64,000 nt of DNA from Labilibaculum sp. Its GTDB lineage: Bacteria; Bacteroidota; Bacteroidia; Bacteroidales; Marinifilaceae. Positions within the stretch are counted from its first letter, which is position 1, and every line of letters begins with the position of its first letter. The stretch covers positions 3,348,001 to 3,412,000 of the forward strand of contig NZ_OY761461.1 in the NCBI RefSeq assembly GCF_963664555.1, in the 5' to 3' direction. A program made the translations under genes and the position numbers. The notes under the pieces were generated by a model. It saw only the letters and a program-made list of their open reading frames with translations, had not been told where the DNA came from and made no database searches. This document shows positions 9,715 to 18,737 of this stretch, piece after piece.

Positions 9715-12700
9715 ATGAATAAGCTTCTCTTCTCCGTTATTCTTTTTTTGGGAATAATAATTTCAACCCAATCCGTTTTAGCACAAAGTATCAAGTCATT
9801 TTCTCATGACTCAATCATCTTTCAAGATGATTTTTTGAAGTTCATGGATCATCCAACCAAAAAAAAAGAAAGCAAAGAGTTTAAAGAGCAATTCCCCGCC
9901 TTCTGGTTTTCGCCGGAAATGACAAAAGACAGACGACAGAACATCTACCAGATATGTGATATTTTCCTGTCGAGAAAAGCAAGATCGTTTCCTGATTTTT
10001 ACAACTATTTCGAAACACTGATGTTGTTTCAGCAACAAAATCGTGACAAAAAGGATTATTCCAATTGGGAGAAGGGTTTAATCCATCAGATCAGTGATAA
10101 AAAGAATAAGTTAAGTGCAACACAAGACTTTCTAATTCAAACACAAAACCTTTTAAAGGATACAATAATAAATGAATCGTACGCTGCCAAATGGAAATGT
10201 GAGAATGCAAAATTCAAGTTTCTCTTCGATAAAGTACTAAGTATCCAATTCGATCAGGCAGACCTATATTGCATCGCACAACGCGACAGTTCCTGCATAT
10301 ACAATACAAGCGGAATATATCATCCGTTTGAAAAAATCTGGAATGGAAACAAAGGAAAAGTAACATGGACCAGAGCGGGGAAAAGCGATACAGAAGAATA
10401 CGCTGTATTTGATTCTTACTCTGTTGACACCCAAAAAACATCTTTCCAGGTTGATACTGTCAGCTATTACAACAAAGAACTTTTTGATGATAAAATTGAG
10501 GGCAGTCTCTCTGAGAAGATGAACTCAGTGAAAGATCCATCTTTGGCAATCTACCCTCGTTTTGAATCCTTCGAAAAAGAAATCGAAATTAAAAATCTAT
10601 TCGAAAATCTTAATTACAAGGGAGGTGTTGCCATTCACGGGGCAAAATTTTTGGGAAAAGGAAGTCCCGAAATCCCATCTGTAATAGAGTTATCCAGACA
10701 TGATACCTTATTTTTACGGGCACGATCGGAACACTTCTCATTTAACAACAATCGTGTTGTTGGAAAAGATACCGAAATTGAAATCCTGATCGACACCTGT
10801 CAAATTTATCACCCCGGACTGTTGTTTCAATACTACCCAGACAAAAAAGAAGTTAATTTAATCCGAGAAGGAGAAGGAATTGCCTTGAGTCCCTACTTCA
10901 ACACCTATCACAATCTGATTATGGATTTTGGAATGTTGGTATGGAATATGGATGAAAATTTAATGCACTTTGGAAGTATGAAAGGCGCTACCAGTCGTCA
11001 GGCTCATTTCGAGTCGATGAATTATTTTAGTCTCAACCGATTCATGAAAATTCAGGGCATGGATCAGGAGAATCCGCTGGTTTTACTGCGTAAATATGCC
11101 GATTATTCTTACGTAGAAACATTTACCGCAATGGAATACGCCAACTTCATTAAAAAACCGGTTAACCATGTGCGCCAGCAAATTATTGGCTTATCGTTTC
11201 AAGGCTTCGTAATCTACAATAGAAACACCGATGAAGTTACATTACAACAACGACTTACCGATTACATTAAATCGGGAATGGGACGACAGGATTATGACGT
11301 AATTCGTTTCACCACGCAAACAGAAAATAATGAAGATGATGCTACTCTTCGAATGGGAAGTTACAATTTGGATATTAACGGTGTTAAACACATTGCTGTA
11401 AGTGATTCTCAAAATGTGGTGATCTTTCCGAAGCATCAGAAAATAACCCTTAAAAAGAATCGTGATTTCCAGTTCGATGGAAAAATAATGGCCGGATTAC
11501 TGGATATGTACGGGAAGGATTTTAATTTCTCTTACGAAAAGTTCAAAATTGACCTCGACCTGATTGACTCTCTGCAAATAAACATTGTAACTGATTCACT
11601 TTCTAACTATGGCAGAAGATACACAACACAATTGGGAAGTGTATTGGAAAAAATAACAGGAAATTTATTAATTGATGATCCCAACAACAAGTCGGGATTA
11701 AAAAACTACGCGGAATATCCGATTTTTAATAGTTCTGATTCTTGTTTTGTGTACTACGACAGCAAAAAAATACAGGATGGAGCCTATAAAAAGGAAGAAT
11801 TCTATTTCAAGGTTGATCCCTACACAATCAACAATATAAACGACTTTAAAAAGGAAGACATTTCGTTAAAAGGAACTTTTGTTTCCGACAGCATATTCCC
11901 AACATTTAGAGAAACTCTAAGCATTAATGATGATAATTCGCTGGGATTCTACCACGTAACGCCTAAAGAAGGATTGCCTGTTTACGGGAAAGGAACTTTT
12001 ACTGATAGCATACACCTTTCTAACGAAGGATTAATTGGTGATGGAACACTAAACTACCTTACCTCTATTACAAAATCTGAAAAATTAGTATTCAGACCGG
12101 AAATTATGACCACTCAGGCCGAAAGTTTCGAATTAAAGGAACTGGCTTCGCATATGAACAATCCTGAGGTAAACGGCGAGAAAATTTTTGCAACATGGTA
12201 TCCGTACAAAGAAGAACTTTACGTGAAGAGTACGGCCTTACCTATCGACATGTATAAAAAGCTGGCAACCCTTGCCGGAACGCTGAAAATTACTCCAACA
12301 GAAATTACCGGACTTGGCAATATGGAATTGGTAAACGCTGAACTTCAATCGGATTATTTTACCTACACGCCTAAAACCATTGTTGCAGATACAGCAATTT
12401 TCAAATTAAAAAATACAGATTCGGAAGGTTATGCCTTTGAAAGTAAAGATGTAAAAGCACATATCGACTTTATCAGCAGAACCGGACAGTTTACAAGCAC
12501 AACAGAAGGAAGCATCAGCGAGTTCCCATCGAACAAATACATGGCCTACATCAATAGTTTTGCCTGGGAAATGGAACAGCAAGAGCTTCTATTTGGAAAC
12601 GAAGATAAAAACTCACTGGCCGCTTTATGGGATCAGGATAAAATGGAAAGCCTGCCAAAAACAGCTTATAACGAATTTATCTCGACAAGTCTGAAACAGG

Positions 12701-14187
12701 ATTCCCTAAGTTTCCTTACCCCATTGGCTCGATACAATTCCATAGACCATACAATTAAAGCAAAATATGTAACAGATCTGGCTGTTGCTGATGCAAAAAT
12801 ATATCCCGACAAAGGAGATGTGAACATTGAAGAAGAGGGACAGATACAAACGCTTCGTAACTCGATAGTACTTGCCGACACTCTTAATTCATTTCACAAC
12901 ATTTTTAATGCCACCATAAATATTCACAGCAAAAACTCCTATTCCGGATCGGGTAGTTACACCTACCTGGATGCCGAAGAAAATGAGCAGGAACTGTTTT
13001 TTGATGTGATAGATGTCGATAGCCTCGGACAAACTATTGCCATGGGAAATTTGCCGGAAGAAAAATCGTTTAGCTTAAGTCCTGATTTTGACTACAAAGG
13101 GAAAGTGAGACTGGAAGCACGGGAAAAATCACTTTTCTTTCATGGTCAGACCAAAATTCATAACAAATGCGAAAGCATTGGCGACAAATGGCTTGATTTC
13201 AATTCTCAGATTGACCCGAAAGAAATTTACATCCCTGTTGATTTGCACGTAACCGATGATGAAAGCCTGATGCTTTACAATAGTTTTTTCTTAACGAATG
13301 ATTCCATTCATATCTATTCATCATTTTTATCACGCAGAATATTTTACACGGACAACGTGCTATTGGAAGCAAGAGGATTCCTGACCTATAAGCCGAATTT
13401 ACAGGCTTATCAAATTGCATCGAAAGACAAATTACAAGATATGGACGCAAGTGGAAGTATCCTTTCGTTCTATCAGGGCAATTGTAATATGAGAGGAGAA
13501 GGTTTGATTGATTTAGGTGCCGGATTGGGACAAATAAAACAGATTTCAGCCGGTGCTATCGAACACGATTTATCGAGTGATATTGTGACCCTGGACTTGA
13601 TCTTTGGTGTTGATTTCTTTATGAATGATCAGGCCATGAAGATTATGGAAACAGCATTTACACAGGCTAATTTAAAACGCACAAACATCAACAAACAGAA
13701 CTACACCAGAAACCTGACTGAAATAATGGGCCGCAAAAGAGCCGAATTAGCCGTGCAGGAAATGGATCTCAACGGCACTTTTAAAACCCTGCCCAATGAG
13801 CTTTTGCATACCCTGTATTTCAATAATCTCGATTTTATCTGGGACAAAGAAGCAAAGGCATATCAATCAATTGGAGAGATTGGAATTGGAAATATTAACG
13901 ACAAACAAATTAATAAAAGTGTAAAAGGAAAAATAGAATTGAACAAAAAACGAAGTGGCAACCGTCTTACTATGTATCTTGAAATTGATAAATCGACATG
14001 GTTCTTTTTCGAATATCACCATGGAGTGATGTTTGTAAGATCATCGAACGAGGAATTTAATACCATACTGCACGAAACCAAGGATGACAAACGTGAATTT
14101 AAAGATCCGTTAAAGAAAAATCCGTATTCGTATATTATCTGCCCCCGTTCACAGAAAACGAAATTCCTAAAACAATTTAATTTGTAG
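9715..14187 (+). CDS. Very large exported protein of unknown function (1490 aa)
   Basis: A signal peptide is clear (MNKLLFSVILFLGIII, cleaved after VLAQ near residue 24). The rest has no transmembrane segment. It has many short beta-like stretches with recurring patterns such as KGTFVSDSI..., KGTFTDSIHL..., GDGTLNYLT..., GSGSYTYLDAEE... and RGEGLIDLGAGLG, which suggests repeated beta-hairpins or a beta-helix/OstA-like sheet from about residue 680 to 1300. The N-terminal 300 residues look more alpha-helical. The gene is alone between a weak promoter box and a perfect 19-bp hairpin terminator. A periplasmic or outer-membrane-associated scaffold is plausible; I recognise no named family. Base composition resembles the neighbours, so recent transfer is not indicated. 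Confidence 0.85.
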   Translation: MNKLLFSVILFLGIIISTQSVLAQSIKSFSHDSIIFQDDFLKFMDHPTKKKESKEFKEQFPAFWFSPEMTKDRRQNIYQICDIFLSRKARSFPDFYNYFETLMLFQQQNRDKKDYSNWEKGLIHQISDKKNKLSATQDFLIQTQNLLKDTIINESYAAKWKCENAKFKFLFDKVLSIQFDQADLYCIAQRDSSCIYNTSGIYHPFEKIWNGNKGKVTWTRAGKSDTEEYAVFDSYSVDTQKTSFQVDTVSYYNKELFDDKIEGSLSEKMNSVKDPSLAIYPRFESFEKEIEIKNLFENLNYKGGVAIHGAKFLGKGSPEIPSVIELSRHDTLFLRARSEHFSFNNNRVVGKDTEIEILIDTCQIYHPGLLFQYYPDKKEVNLIREGEGIALSPYFNTYHNLIMDFGMLVWNMDENLMHFGSMKGATSRQAHFESMNYFSLNRFMKIQGMDQENPLVLLRKYADYSYVETFTAMEYANFIKKPVNHVRQQIIGLSFQGFVIYNRNTDEVTLQQRLTDYIKSGMGRQDYDVIRFTTQTENNEDDATLRMGSYNLDINGVKHIAVSDSQNVVIFPKHQKITLKKNRDFQFDGKIMAGLLDMYGKDFNFSYEKFKIDLDLIDSLQINIVTDSLSNYGRRYTTQLGSVLEKITGNLLIDDPNNKSGLKNYAEYPIFNSSDSCFVYYDSKKIQDGAYKKEEFYFKVDPYTINNINDFKKEDISLKGTFVSDSIFPTFRETLSINDDNSLGFYHVTPKEGLPVYGKGTFTDSIHLSNEGLIGDGTLNYLTSITKSEKLVFRPEIMTTQAESFELKELASHMNNPEVNGEKIFATWYPYKEELYVKSTALPIDMYKKLATLAGTLKITPTEITGLGNMELVNAELQSDYFTYTPKTIVADTAIFKLKNTDSEGYAFESKDVKAHIDFISRTGQFTSTTEGSISEFPSNKYMAYINSFAWEMEQQELLFGNEDKNSLAALWDQDKMESLPKTAYNEFISTSLKQDSLSFLTPLARYNSIDHTIKAKYVTDLAVADAKIYPDKGDVNIEEEGQIQTLRNSIVLADTLNSFHNIFNATINIHSKNSYSGSGSYTYLDAEENEQELFFDVIDVDSLGQTIAMGNLPEEKSFSLSPDFDYKGKVRLEAREKSLFFHGQTKIHNKCESIGDKWLDFNSQIDPKEIYIPVDLHVTDDESLMLYNSFFLTNDSIHIYSSFLSRRIFYTDNVLLEARGFLTYKPNLQAYQIASKDKLQDMDASGSILSFYQGNCNMRGEGLIDLGAGLGQIKQISAGAIEHDLSSDIVTLDLIFGVDFFMNDQAMKIMETAFTQANLKRTNINKQNYTRNLTEIMGRKRAELAVQEMDLNGTFKTLPNELLHTLYFNNLDFIWDKEAKAYQSIGEIGIGNINDKQINKSVKGKIELNKKRSGNRLTMYLEIDKSTWFFFEYHHGVMFVRSSNEEFNTILHETKDDKREFKDPLKKNPYSYIICPRSQKTKFLKQFNL

Positions 14188-14192
14188 TATTT

Positions 14193-14234
14193 AATAATAT
14201 CAGAGGCGCAGCATACTGCGCCTCTGATATTATT
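14193..14234. terminator. Perfect 19-bp hairpin, bidirectional terminator
   Basis: AATAATATCAGAGGCGCAG (14193-14211) is exactly complementary to 14216-14234 with loop CATA. It sits between convergent genes (9715-14187 plus, ywbE minus). The A/T-rich outer stem can supply the U-tract in both directions. Confidence 0.85.
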
Positions 14235-14239
14235 TTGTG

Positions 14240-14437
14240 CTATTCTATTATCTCCTTAACACGGCCAACCTGCCCATCTTCAAGCATTACCTTTATGCCA
14301 TGTGGATGCAAATGCGAATTGGTTAACAACTTTTTCACAACCCCCTCCGTCAACTTTCCTGATCGCTGATCTGCTTTCAACACAATTTTCACCACTAAAC
14401 CTGGATGAATATCCCCTCTCTTAGTTCCGTCTTTCAT
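14240..14437 (-). CDS. ywbE: YwbE family protein
   Basis: A 65-residue protein starting MKDGTKRGDIHPG, with VKIVLKADQRSGKLTEGVV and LTNSHLHPHGIKVML. This is the small conserved YwbE/DUF2196 family, widespread in bacteria and without a settled function. The reading frame is open for 31 more codons upstream, but that extension is hydrophobic and unlike the family, and the ATG at 14437 gives the usual length. It converges on the large gene and shares its terminator hairpin. Confidence 0.9.
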   Translation of the reverse strand: MKDGTKRGDIHPGLVVKIVLKADQRSGKLTEGVVKKLLTNSHLHPHGIKVMLEDGQVGRVKEIIE

Positions 14438-14788
14438 TTCATTTTTATTTTGATTTATCGCGATTACAAATATACAGGCTTTTAGAGATTTTGTATTCTC
14501 AATTAAATAAATCGTTAATTCTAAAAACAAGACTTGTTTTTATTTAGTATCAAATTCTACACGATTAATAGTTTAGCCCCGCAAAAGACTGGAGTAAAAT
14601 TTCAATTTATACAAGCAAACCAAAACTCTTGTATCTTTTAAAAATCTAATAATTCATGTCTGTTTTTTTTTAGCAAACAAATTGCAGCAAACAACACACT
14701 AGGTATAAATAATTCAATACTGCAAATTTTTCGTATATTTATATAAACATAACACAAAGCCGATTCTACTTCACAACTAAGCAAAAGA
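14438..14788. other. Non-coding interval upstream of ywbE and the small membrane gene
   Basis: A divergent intergenic stretch of 351 bp, strongly AT-rich. I see no gene in it. A short near-perfect palindrome, AAAAACAAG-A-CTTGTTTTT, lies at about 14523-14541 and could be an operator or a cruciform. Promoters for both flanking genes must lie here, but no clear TAnnTTTG box was found. Confidence 0.5.
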
Positions 14789-15250
14789 ATGAACACAACA
14801 AATCATCAGTCTGTAAAAGCAAGATTCTCATTTAACGGTCACATCTTATTCTCTTACACCAAACTGAGTTTCCAAAAGGATCTCCTCAGTTTTACTGTGC
14901 CCATTATTATTATTCCCATTTTAGTTATTTCAAATGTGCTGAATATTTACAGTGCATATAAGGATGAAGCCCTAAACGAAATGATTGTTTTCCTTTCCGT
15001 CCTCTTAATAAGTTTTGGACTAACAATTATTTCGATATTACAATACAAAAAGGCCAAAGCGATGGATGGGAAGGAATTTGCCTTCCGGGATATTAAAATG
15101 ATCCGCATACGGGAATCAAAAAAGAATGTGAAACTGTCCTTCGAATTTTCCAATGGATTAAAGCATAAAATGTCGATTAAAAAAGACGGTGCATACATTG
15201 ATTTTTTGAAGAACCTAAGCTATGCCAACGTAACAATTTCCACAAATTAA
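14789..15250 (+). CDS. Small membrane protein of unknown function
   Basis: A 153-residue protein with two adjacent hydrophobic helices (about residues 33-52 and 66-87) and a C-terminal soluble domain of about 65 residues. The soluble part (FAFRDIKMIRIRESKKNVKLSFEFSNG) resembles small PH-like or bPH domains in pattern only. No family is recognised with confidence. It is a single gene upstream of ppk1, 143 bp away. The ATG at 14789 is the only reasonable start. Confidence 0.7.
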   Translation: MNTTNHQSVKARFSFNGHILFSYTKLSFQKDLLSFTVPIIIIPILVISNVLNIYSAYKDEALNEMIVFLSVLLISFGLTIISILQYKKAKAMDGKEFAFRDIKMIRIRESKKNVKLSFEFSNGLKHKMSIKKDGAYIDFLKNLSYANVTISTN

Positions 15251-15393
15251 AGTTAGCAGATCGAAACTATCATTCGCTGACAAAAAATACCAATTCTCCA
15301 AATCACCTTGTATTAGCCGAGATTCATTGCCATCAAAACAAAAAAATGATTAATTTTATCTAAGTAGATAAATAGTCCTTAGTCAATCATCAT

Positions 15394-17505
15394 ATGCAAA
15401 AATATCAATTTCTAAATAGAGATTTAAGTTGGTTATCCTTCAATAAAAGAGTATTACAAGAGGCTTCGAATACAAAATTGCCATTATACGAAAGAATTAA
15501 ATTTCTAGCTATATATTCTTCAAACCTTGATGAATTTTATCGCGTGCGCCTGGGTACCTACAAACGGTTTACCGAATTGCCTGCCGAAGACAAAGATATT
15601 CTGAGAGAGAATCCTGATGCAATATTAAAAAATATCAACGCTGAAGTTGATCGTCAGCAGAATGAATTTGGGAACATTTTTACGCAGGAAATTATTCCTG
15701 CACTGGAAAAGGAGAATATCATTTTGATACGAGACCAAGACTTGTGCGAAGAACATCATCAGTTTGTAAAAGATTTTTTTCTTGATAATTTGTTGCCCCA
15801 TGTTCAACCCATACTATTGTTAAAAAAGCAAATTCAGCCTTTTCTTCAAAATAACGTGATTTATATTGCAGTTAAATTGTTTAAAAAAAGCAAAAAAGAA
15901 GAAGAATCCAGAGCTCCAAGATCCCGTCGTTCAAGATATGCAATTATTAAAGTTCCGAGTCATCGTTTCCCTCGCTTTATTGAATTGCCTGATAAGGATG
16001 GCAAGCACTTTATCATGTTTTTAGACGACATTATTAAATTGCGGATGAAGCTGTTATTTCCAGGTTACAAGATTGATTCAAGCTACAGTTTTAAGCTTAG
16101 CCGGGATGCGGATTTGCTGATTGAAGATGAATATTCGGGCGATTTAATTAAAATGATTGAGAACAGTTTAAAAAAACGGGAAACAGGTTCTCCTTCCCGT
16201 TTTTTATATGATGCCTCGATCCCAAAAGATTTTTTGAAATTTTTAAAAGACTCCTTTAACCTGCAAAACAATGACATGGTTAAGGGGGCACGATATCATA
16301 ATTTTCAGGACTTTTTCGGTTTTCCCAATCCAAAATATCCTGAATTAGAAATAGAATCGTTTCACCCCTTAAAAGTGGAAGATTTACAAGGCAATAAATC
16401 TGTTTTTAAAACCATTCGGCTAAAAGATCAGATTCTTCATTTTCCTTATCAATCGTACGAATATGTAATTCGCTTTTTAAACGAAGCTGCAGTCGACCCT
16501 AAAGTTGTCGAAATTAAAGCAACGCAATATCGGGTTGCTGATAATTCTGCCGTTGTAAATGCATTAATTAATGCCGCTTTAAACGGCAAAAAGGTGACTG
16601 TATTTGTTGAAGTAAAAGCCCGGTTCGATGAAGAAGCCAATCTTAGATCTGCAAATGAAATGCGAAAAGCCGGCGTAAAAATTATTGACAGTATTCCTGG
16701 TCTTAAAGTTCATGCCAAACTAGCTTTGGTATTGCGCAAAGGAGATAAAAAGGATTATGCCTTTTTAAGTACCGGAAATTTTAACGAGAAAACAGCCAAA
16801 ATATATTCAGACCATGGTTTACTAACTTCGAATGAAGTAATTATTACTGAACTAAAACAACTCTTTGATTATCTTGAAAATCAAACTGAAGGATATGAGT
16901 TCAGAAAACTTTTGGTTGGACGATTTAACTTGAGAAGAAGCTTAATTGGATTAATTGATCAGGAAATTCAGAATGTAAAAAATGGACATAAAGGCTATAT
17001 TATTCTTAAAATGAATGGCCTTCAGGAACGTGATATGATCACTAAATTATATGAAGCCAGTGAAAATGGAGTGAAAATTGACCTCATCATTCGGGGAATT
17101 TGTTGTCTGAAACCAAATAAAACGTACGCAAAAAACATTCGGATCATTCGTATTGTTGATCAATTTCTGGAGCACGGAAGAATCTTTTACTTTCACAATT
17201 TGGGTGAAGAGCTTCTGTACCTGTCATCGGCTGATTGGATGAATCGAAATTTGCATCGGCGAATTGAATGTGCTTTCCCTATTCATGATAAGAAAATAAA
17301 AAAAGAACTGATTGATATTTTAAACATACAACTTAAAGATAATGTCAGTGCCCGAATATTGGATGGGAAATTAAATAACTTACCCATTCCAATCAATGGA
17401 AAAGTAAAGAAGATTCAATCGCAAAAGGAAATTTTTGCCTACTTAAACAAAAAAGAAATTGCGAGTAAATCGAGAAAAAACCGTGTAGCAAAAGATTCAG
17501 TTTAA
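15394..17505 (+). CDS. ppk1: Polyphosphate kinase 1
   Basis: A 703-residue enzyme that polymerises the terminal phosphate of ATP into inorganic polyphosphate, normally membrane-associated. The N-terminal domain (FLNRDLSWLSFNKRVLQEA), the head domain and two phospholipase-D-like C-terminal domains are visible. The autophosphorylated His is in KVHAKLALVLR (about H440), and the second catalytic His is in EHGRIFYFHN (about H594). SSADWMNRNLHRRIE is the conserved C-terminal signature. sixA follows 35 bp downstream on the same strand, probably co-transcribed. A second, PPK2-type enzyme is encoded at 62.8 kb. Confidence 0.97.
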   Translation: MQKYQFLNRDLSWLSFNKRVLQEASNTKLPLYERIKFLAIYSSNLDEFYRVRLGTYKRFTELPAEDKDILRENPDAILKNINAEVDRQQNEFGNIFTQEIIPALEKENIILIRDQDLCEEHHQFVKDFFLDNLLPHVQPILLLKKQIQPFLQNNVIYIAVKLFKKSKKEEESRAPRSRRSRYAIIKVPSHRFPRFIELPDKDGKHFIMFLDDIIKLRMKLLFPGYKIDSSYSFKLSRDADLLIEDEYSGDLIKMIENSLKKRETGSPSRFLYDASIPKDFLKFLKDSFNLQNNDMVKGARYHNFQDFFGFPNPKYPELEIESFHPLKVEDLQGNKSVFKTIRLKDQILHFPYQSYEYVIRFLNEAAVDPKVVEIKATQYRVADNSAVVNALINAALNGKKVTVFVEVKARFDEEANLRSANEMRKAGVKIIDSIPGLKVHAKLALVLRKGDKKDYAFLSTGNFNEKTAKIYSDHGLLTSNEVIITELKQLFDYLENQTEGYEFRKLLVGRFNLRRSLIGLIDQEIQNVKNGHKGYIILKMNGLQERDMITKLYEASENGVKIDLIIRGICCLKPNKTYAKNIRIIRIVDQFLEHGRIFYFHNLGEELLYLSSADWMNRNLHRRIECAFPIHDKKIKKELIDILNIQLKDNVSARILDGKLNNLPIPINGKVKKIQSQKEIFAYLNKKEIASKSRKNRVAKDSV

Positions 17506-17540
17506 GATCATATTATTTTAACCCAAACCTTTAAAACCCA

Positions 17541-18047
17541 ATGAAACGACTTATTCTTGTAAGACACGCAAAAACAGAAGTTATTCGATACGACATTTCG
17601 GATTATCAGCGCAGCTTGGTGAACAGAGGAATAAATGATTCCAAATTGATTGCCAACAAGCTGTTCTTAAAGAATATCATTCCTGACTTGATGATTTCGA
17701 GTCCGGCCAACAGAGCTATTGAGACTGCTTTGCTGTTTGCTGATGCGCTGCAATACCCAGTTGATGAAATCGAGCAAAATGATGATTTATACGATGGTTT
17801 TACAACCAACGAATTTCTCGCTTTACTCGATCAGTTGGGAAAAGAAAATGAAACAGTTATGGTGGTTGGACACAACCCCAGCATTGAATATTTAGCCTTT
17901 AACCTAACCGAAGAGTTTTATAAGGCTGTTCCAACATGCACAGTTATCGGTATCGATTTTCAGGTTGATGAGTGGGCTGACATTGAAGTAAGAACAGGAA
18001 AACTGGCCTTTTACGAGTACCCAAAGAAATATAAAGAGGCGAAGTAG
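17541..18047 (+). CDS. sixA: SixA-like histidine phosphatase
   Basis: A 168-residue cytoplasmic protein of the histidine phosphatase (phosphoglycerate-mutase-like) superfamily. The RHG-equivalent motif is VRHAKTE at the N-terminus, SSPANRAIETA is the second conserved arginine region, and the second catalytic His is in VVGHNPSIE. The short size and the RHAKT variant match the SixA group, which dephosphorylates phosphohistidine proteins. It is located 35 bp after ppk1, an enzyme with a phosphohistidine intermediate; a functional link is inference only. Confidence 0.9.
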   Translation: MKRLILVRHAKTEVIRYDISDYQRSLVNRGINDSKLIANKLFLKNIIPDLMISSPANRAIETALLFADALQYPVDEIEQNDDLYDGFTTNEFLALLDQLGKENETVMVVGHNPSIEYLAFNLTEEFYKAVPTCTVIGIDFQVDEWADIEVRTGKLAFYEYPKKYKEAK

Positions 18048-18088
18048 GTGAATGTTATTAACAAACTTATAATGATTATAATCGCAAC

Positions 18089-18688
18089 ATGAAAACGTTC
18101 TTCATTTTAGTAATAATTCTAAGCTCGAGAGTATTGGTTTATAGTCAATCCACTGATAGATCATTTAATTTAGTGAGAGATATTGGAAATTTCTCCGAAT
18201 TAATGACGGAATTAGACACATTAGTTGTTTATAGTAATTTTTGCATCTGCGCTGGAGAAGATTATCAAACAGATATTATCACTAAAAACAATGATAGCGT
18301 TTTTATTCAGGTTTTAATAGACGATGGTATAAAGGGTAAAATGAATTATGAAAAACGTTTATATCTGTATAGCAAATCTGACACCTTGAATTTCGAAACC
18401 ATCTACTCAAAATTACAAAAACGTAATATCCTAAATCATCACGCTAACTTAAGATTTGAAATCGTTCATAATAGAAAAGACACCTTGAAACTTTTCACCT
18501 ATGGATTAATGGATTTTCTTAAAATCTCAAATTATTTATATGAAATAAAAGACCAAATATATTTTGATAAAGAGTATTATAAACCTCTTCAAATTCCTCA
18601 ATCGCCCAAAGGATTATCAGATGAAAAAAAATCAGATTCTATAATGATGGAAAGTATTAAAAAGGAAGTACTAAGAATGGCAAATTAG
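18089..18688 (+). CDS. Exported protein of unknown function
   Basis: A 199-residue protein with a signal peptide (MKTFFILVIILSSRVLVYSQ). The mature part is polar, with no transmembrane segment or recognised domain. A cysteine pair (NFCICAG, about residues 51-53) lies after DTLVVYS. It is weakly linked to sixA (41 bp downstream) and convergent with topB. Codon use resembles its neighbours but is slightly more AT-rich. I do not recognise the family. Confidence 0.7.
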   Translation: MKTFFILVIILSSRVLVYSQSTDRSFNLVRDIGNFSELMTELDTLVVYSNFCICAGEDYQTDIITKNNDSVFIQVLIDDGIKGKMNYEKRLYLYSKSDTLNFETIYSKLQKRNILNHHANLRFEIVHNRKDTLKLFTYGLMDFLKISNYLYEIKDQIYFDKEYYKPLQIPQSPKGLSDEKKSDSIMMESIKKEVLRMAN

Positions 18689-18737
18689 AAAAATAACCTC
18701 TTACAGATTAACGCAACACTACAAGAAATATTTTCAA

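Noticed and set aside
14438..14530. 31-residue extension of ywbE
   Set aside because: It is not similar to the YwbE family, and the shorter ATG start gives the usual length.
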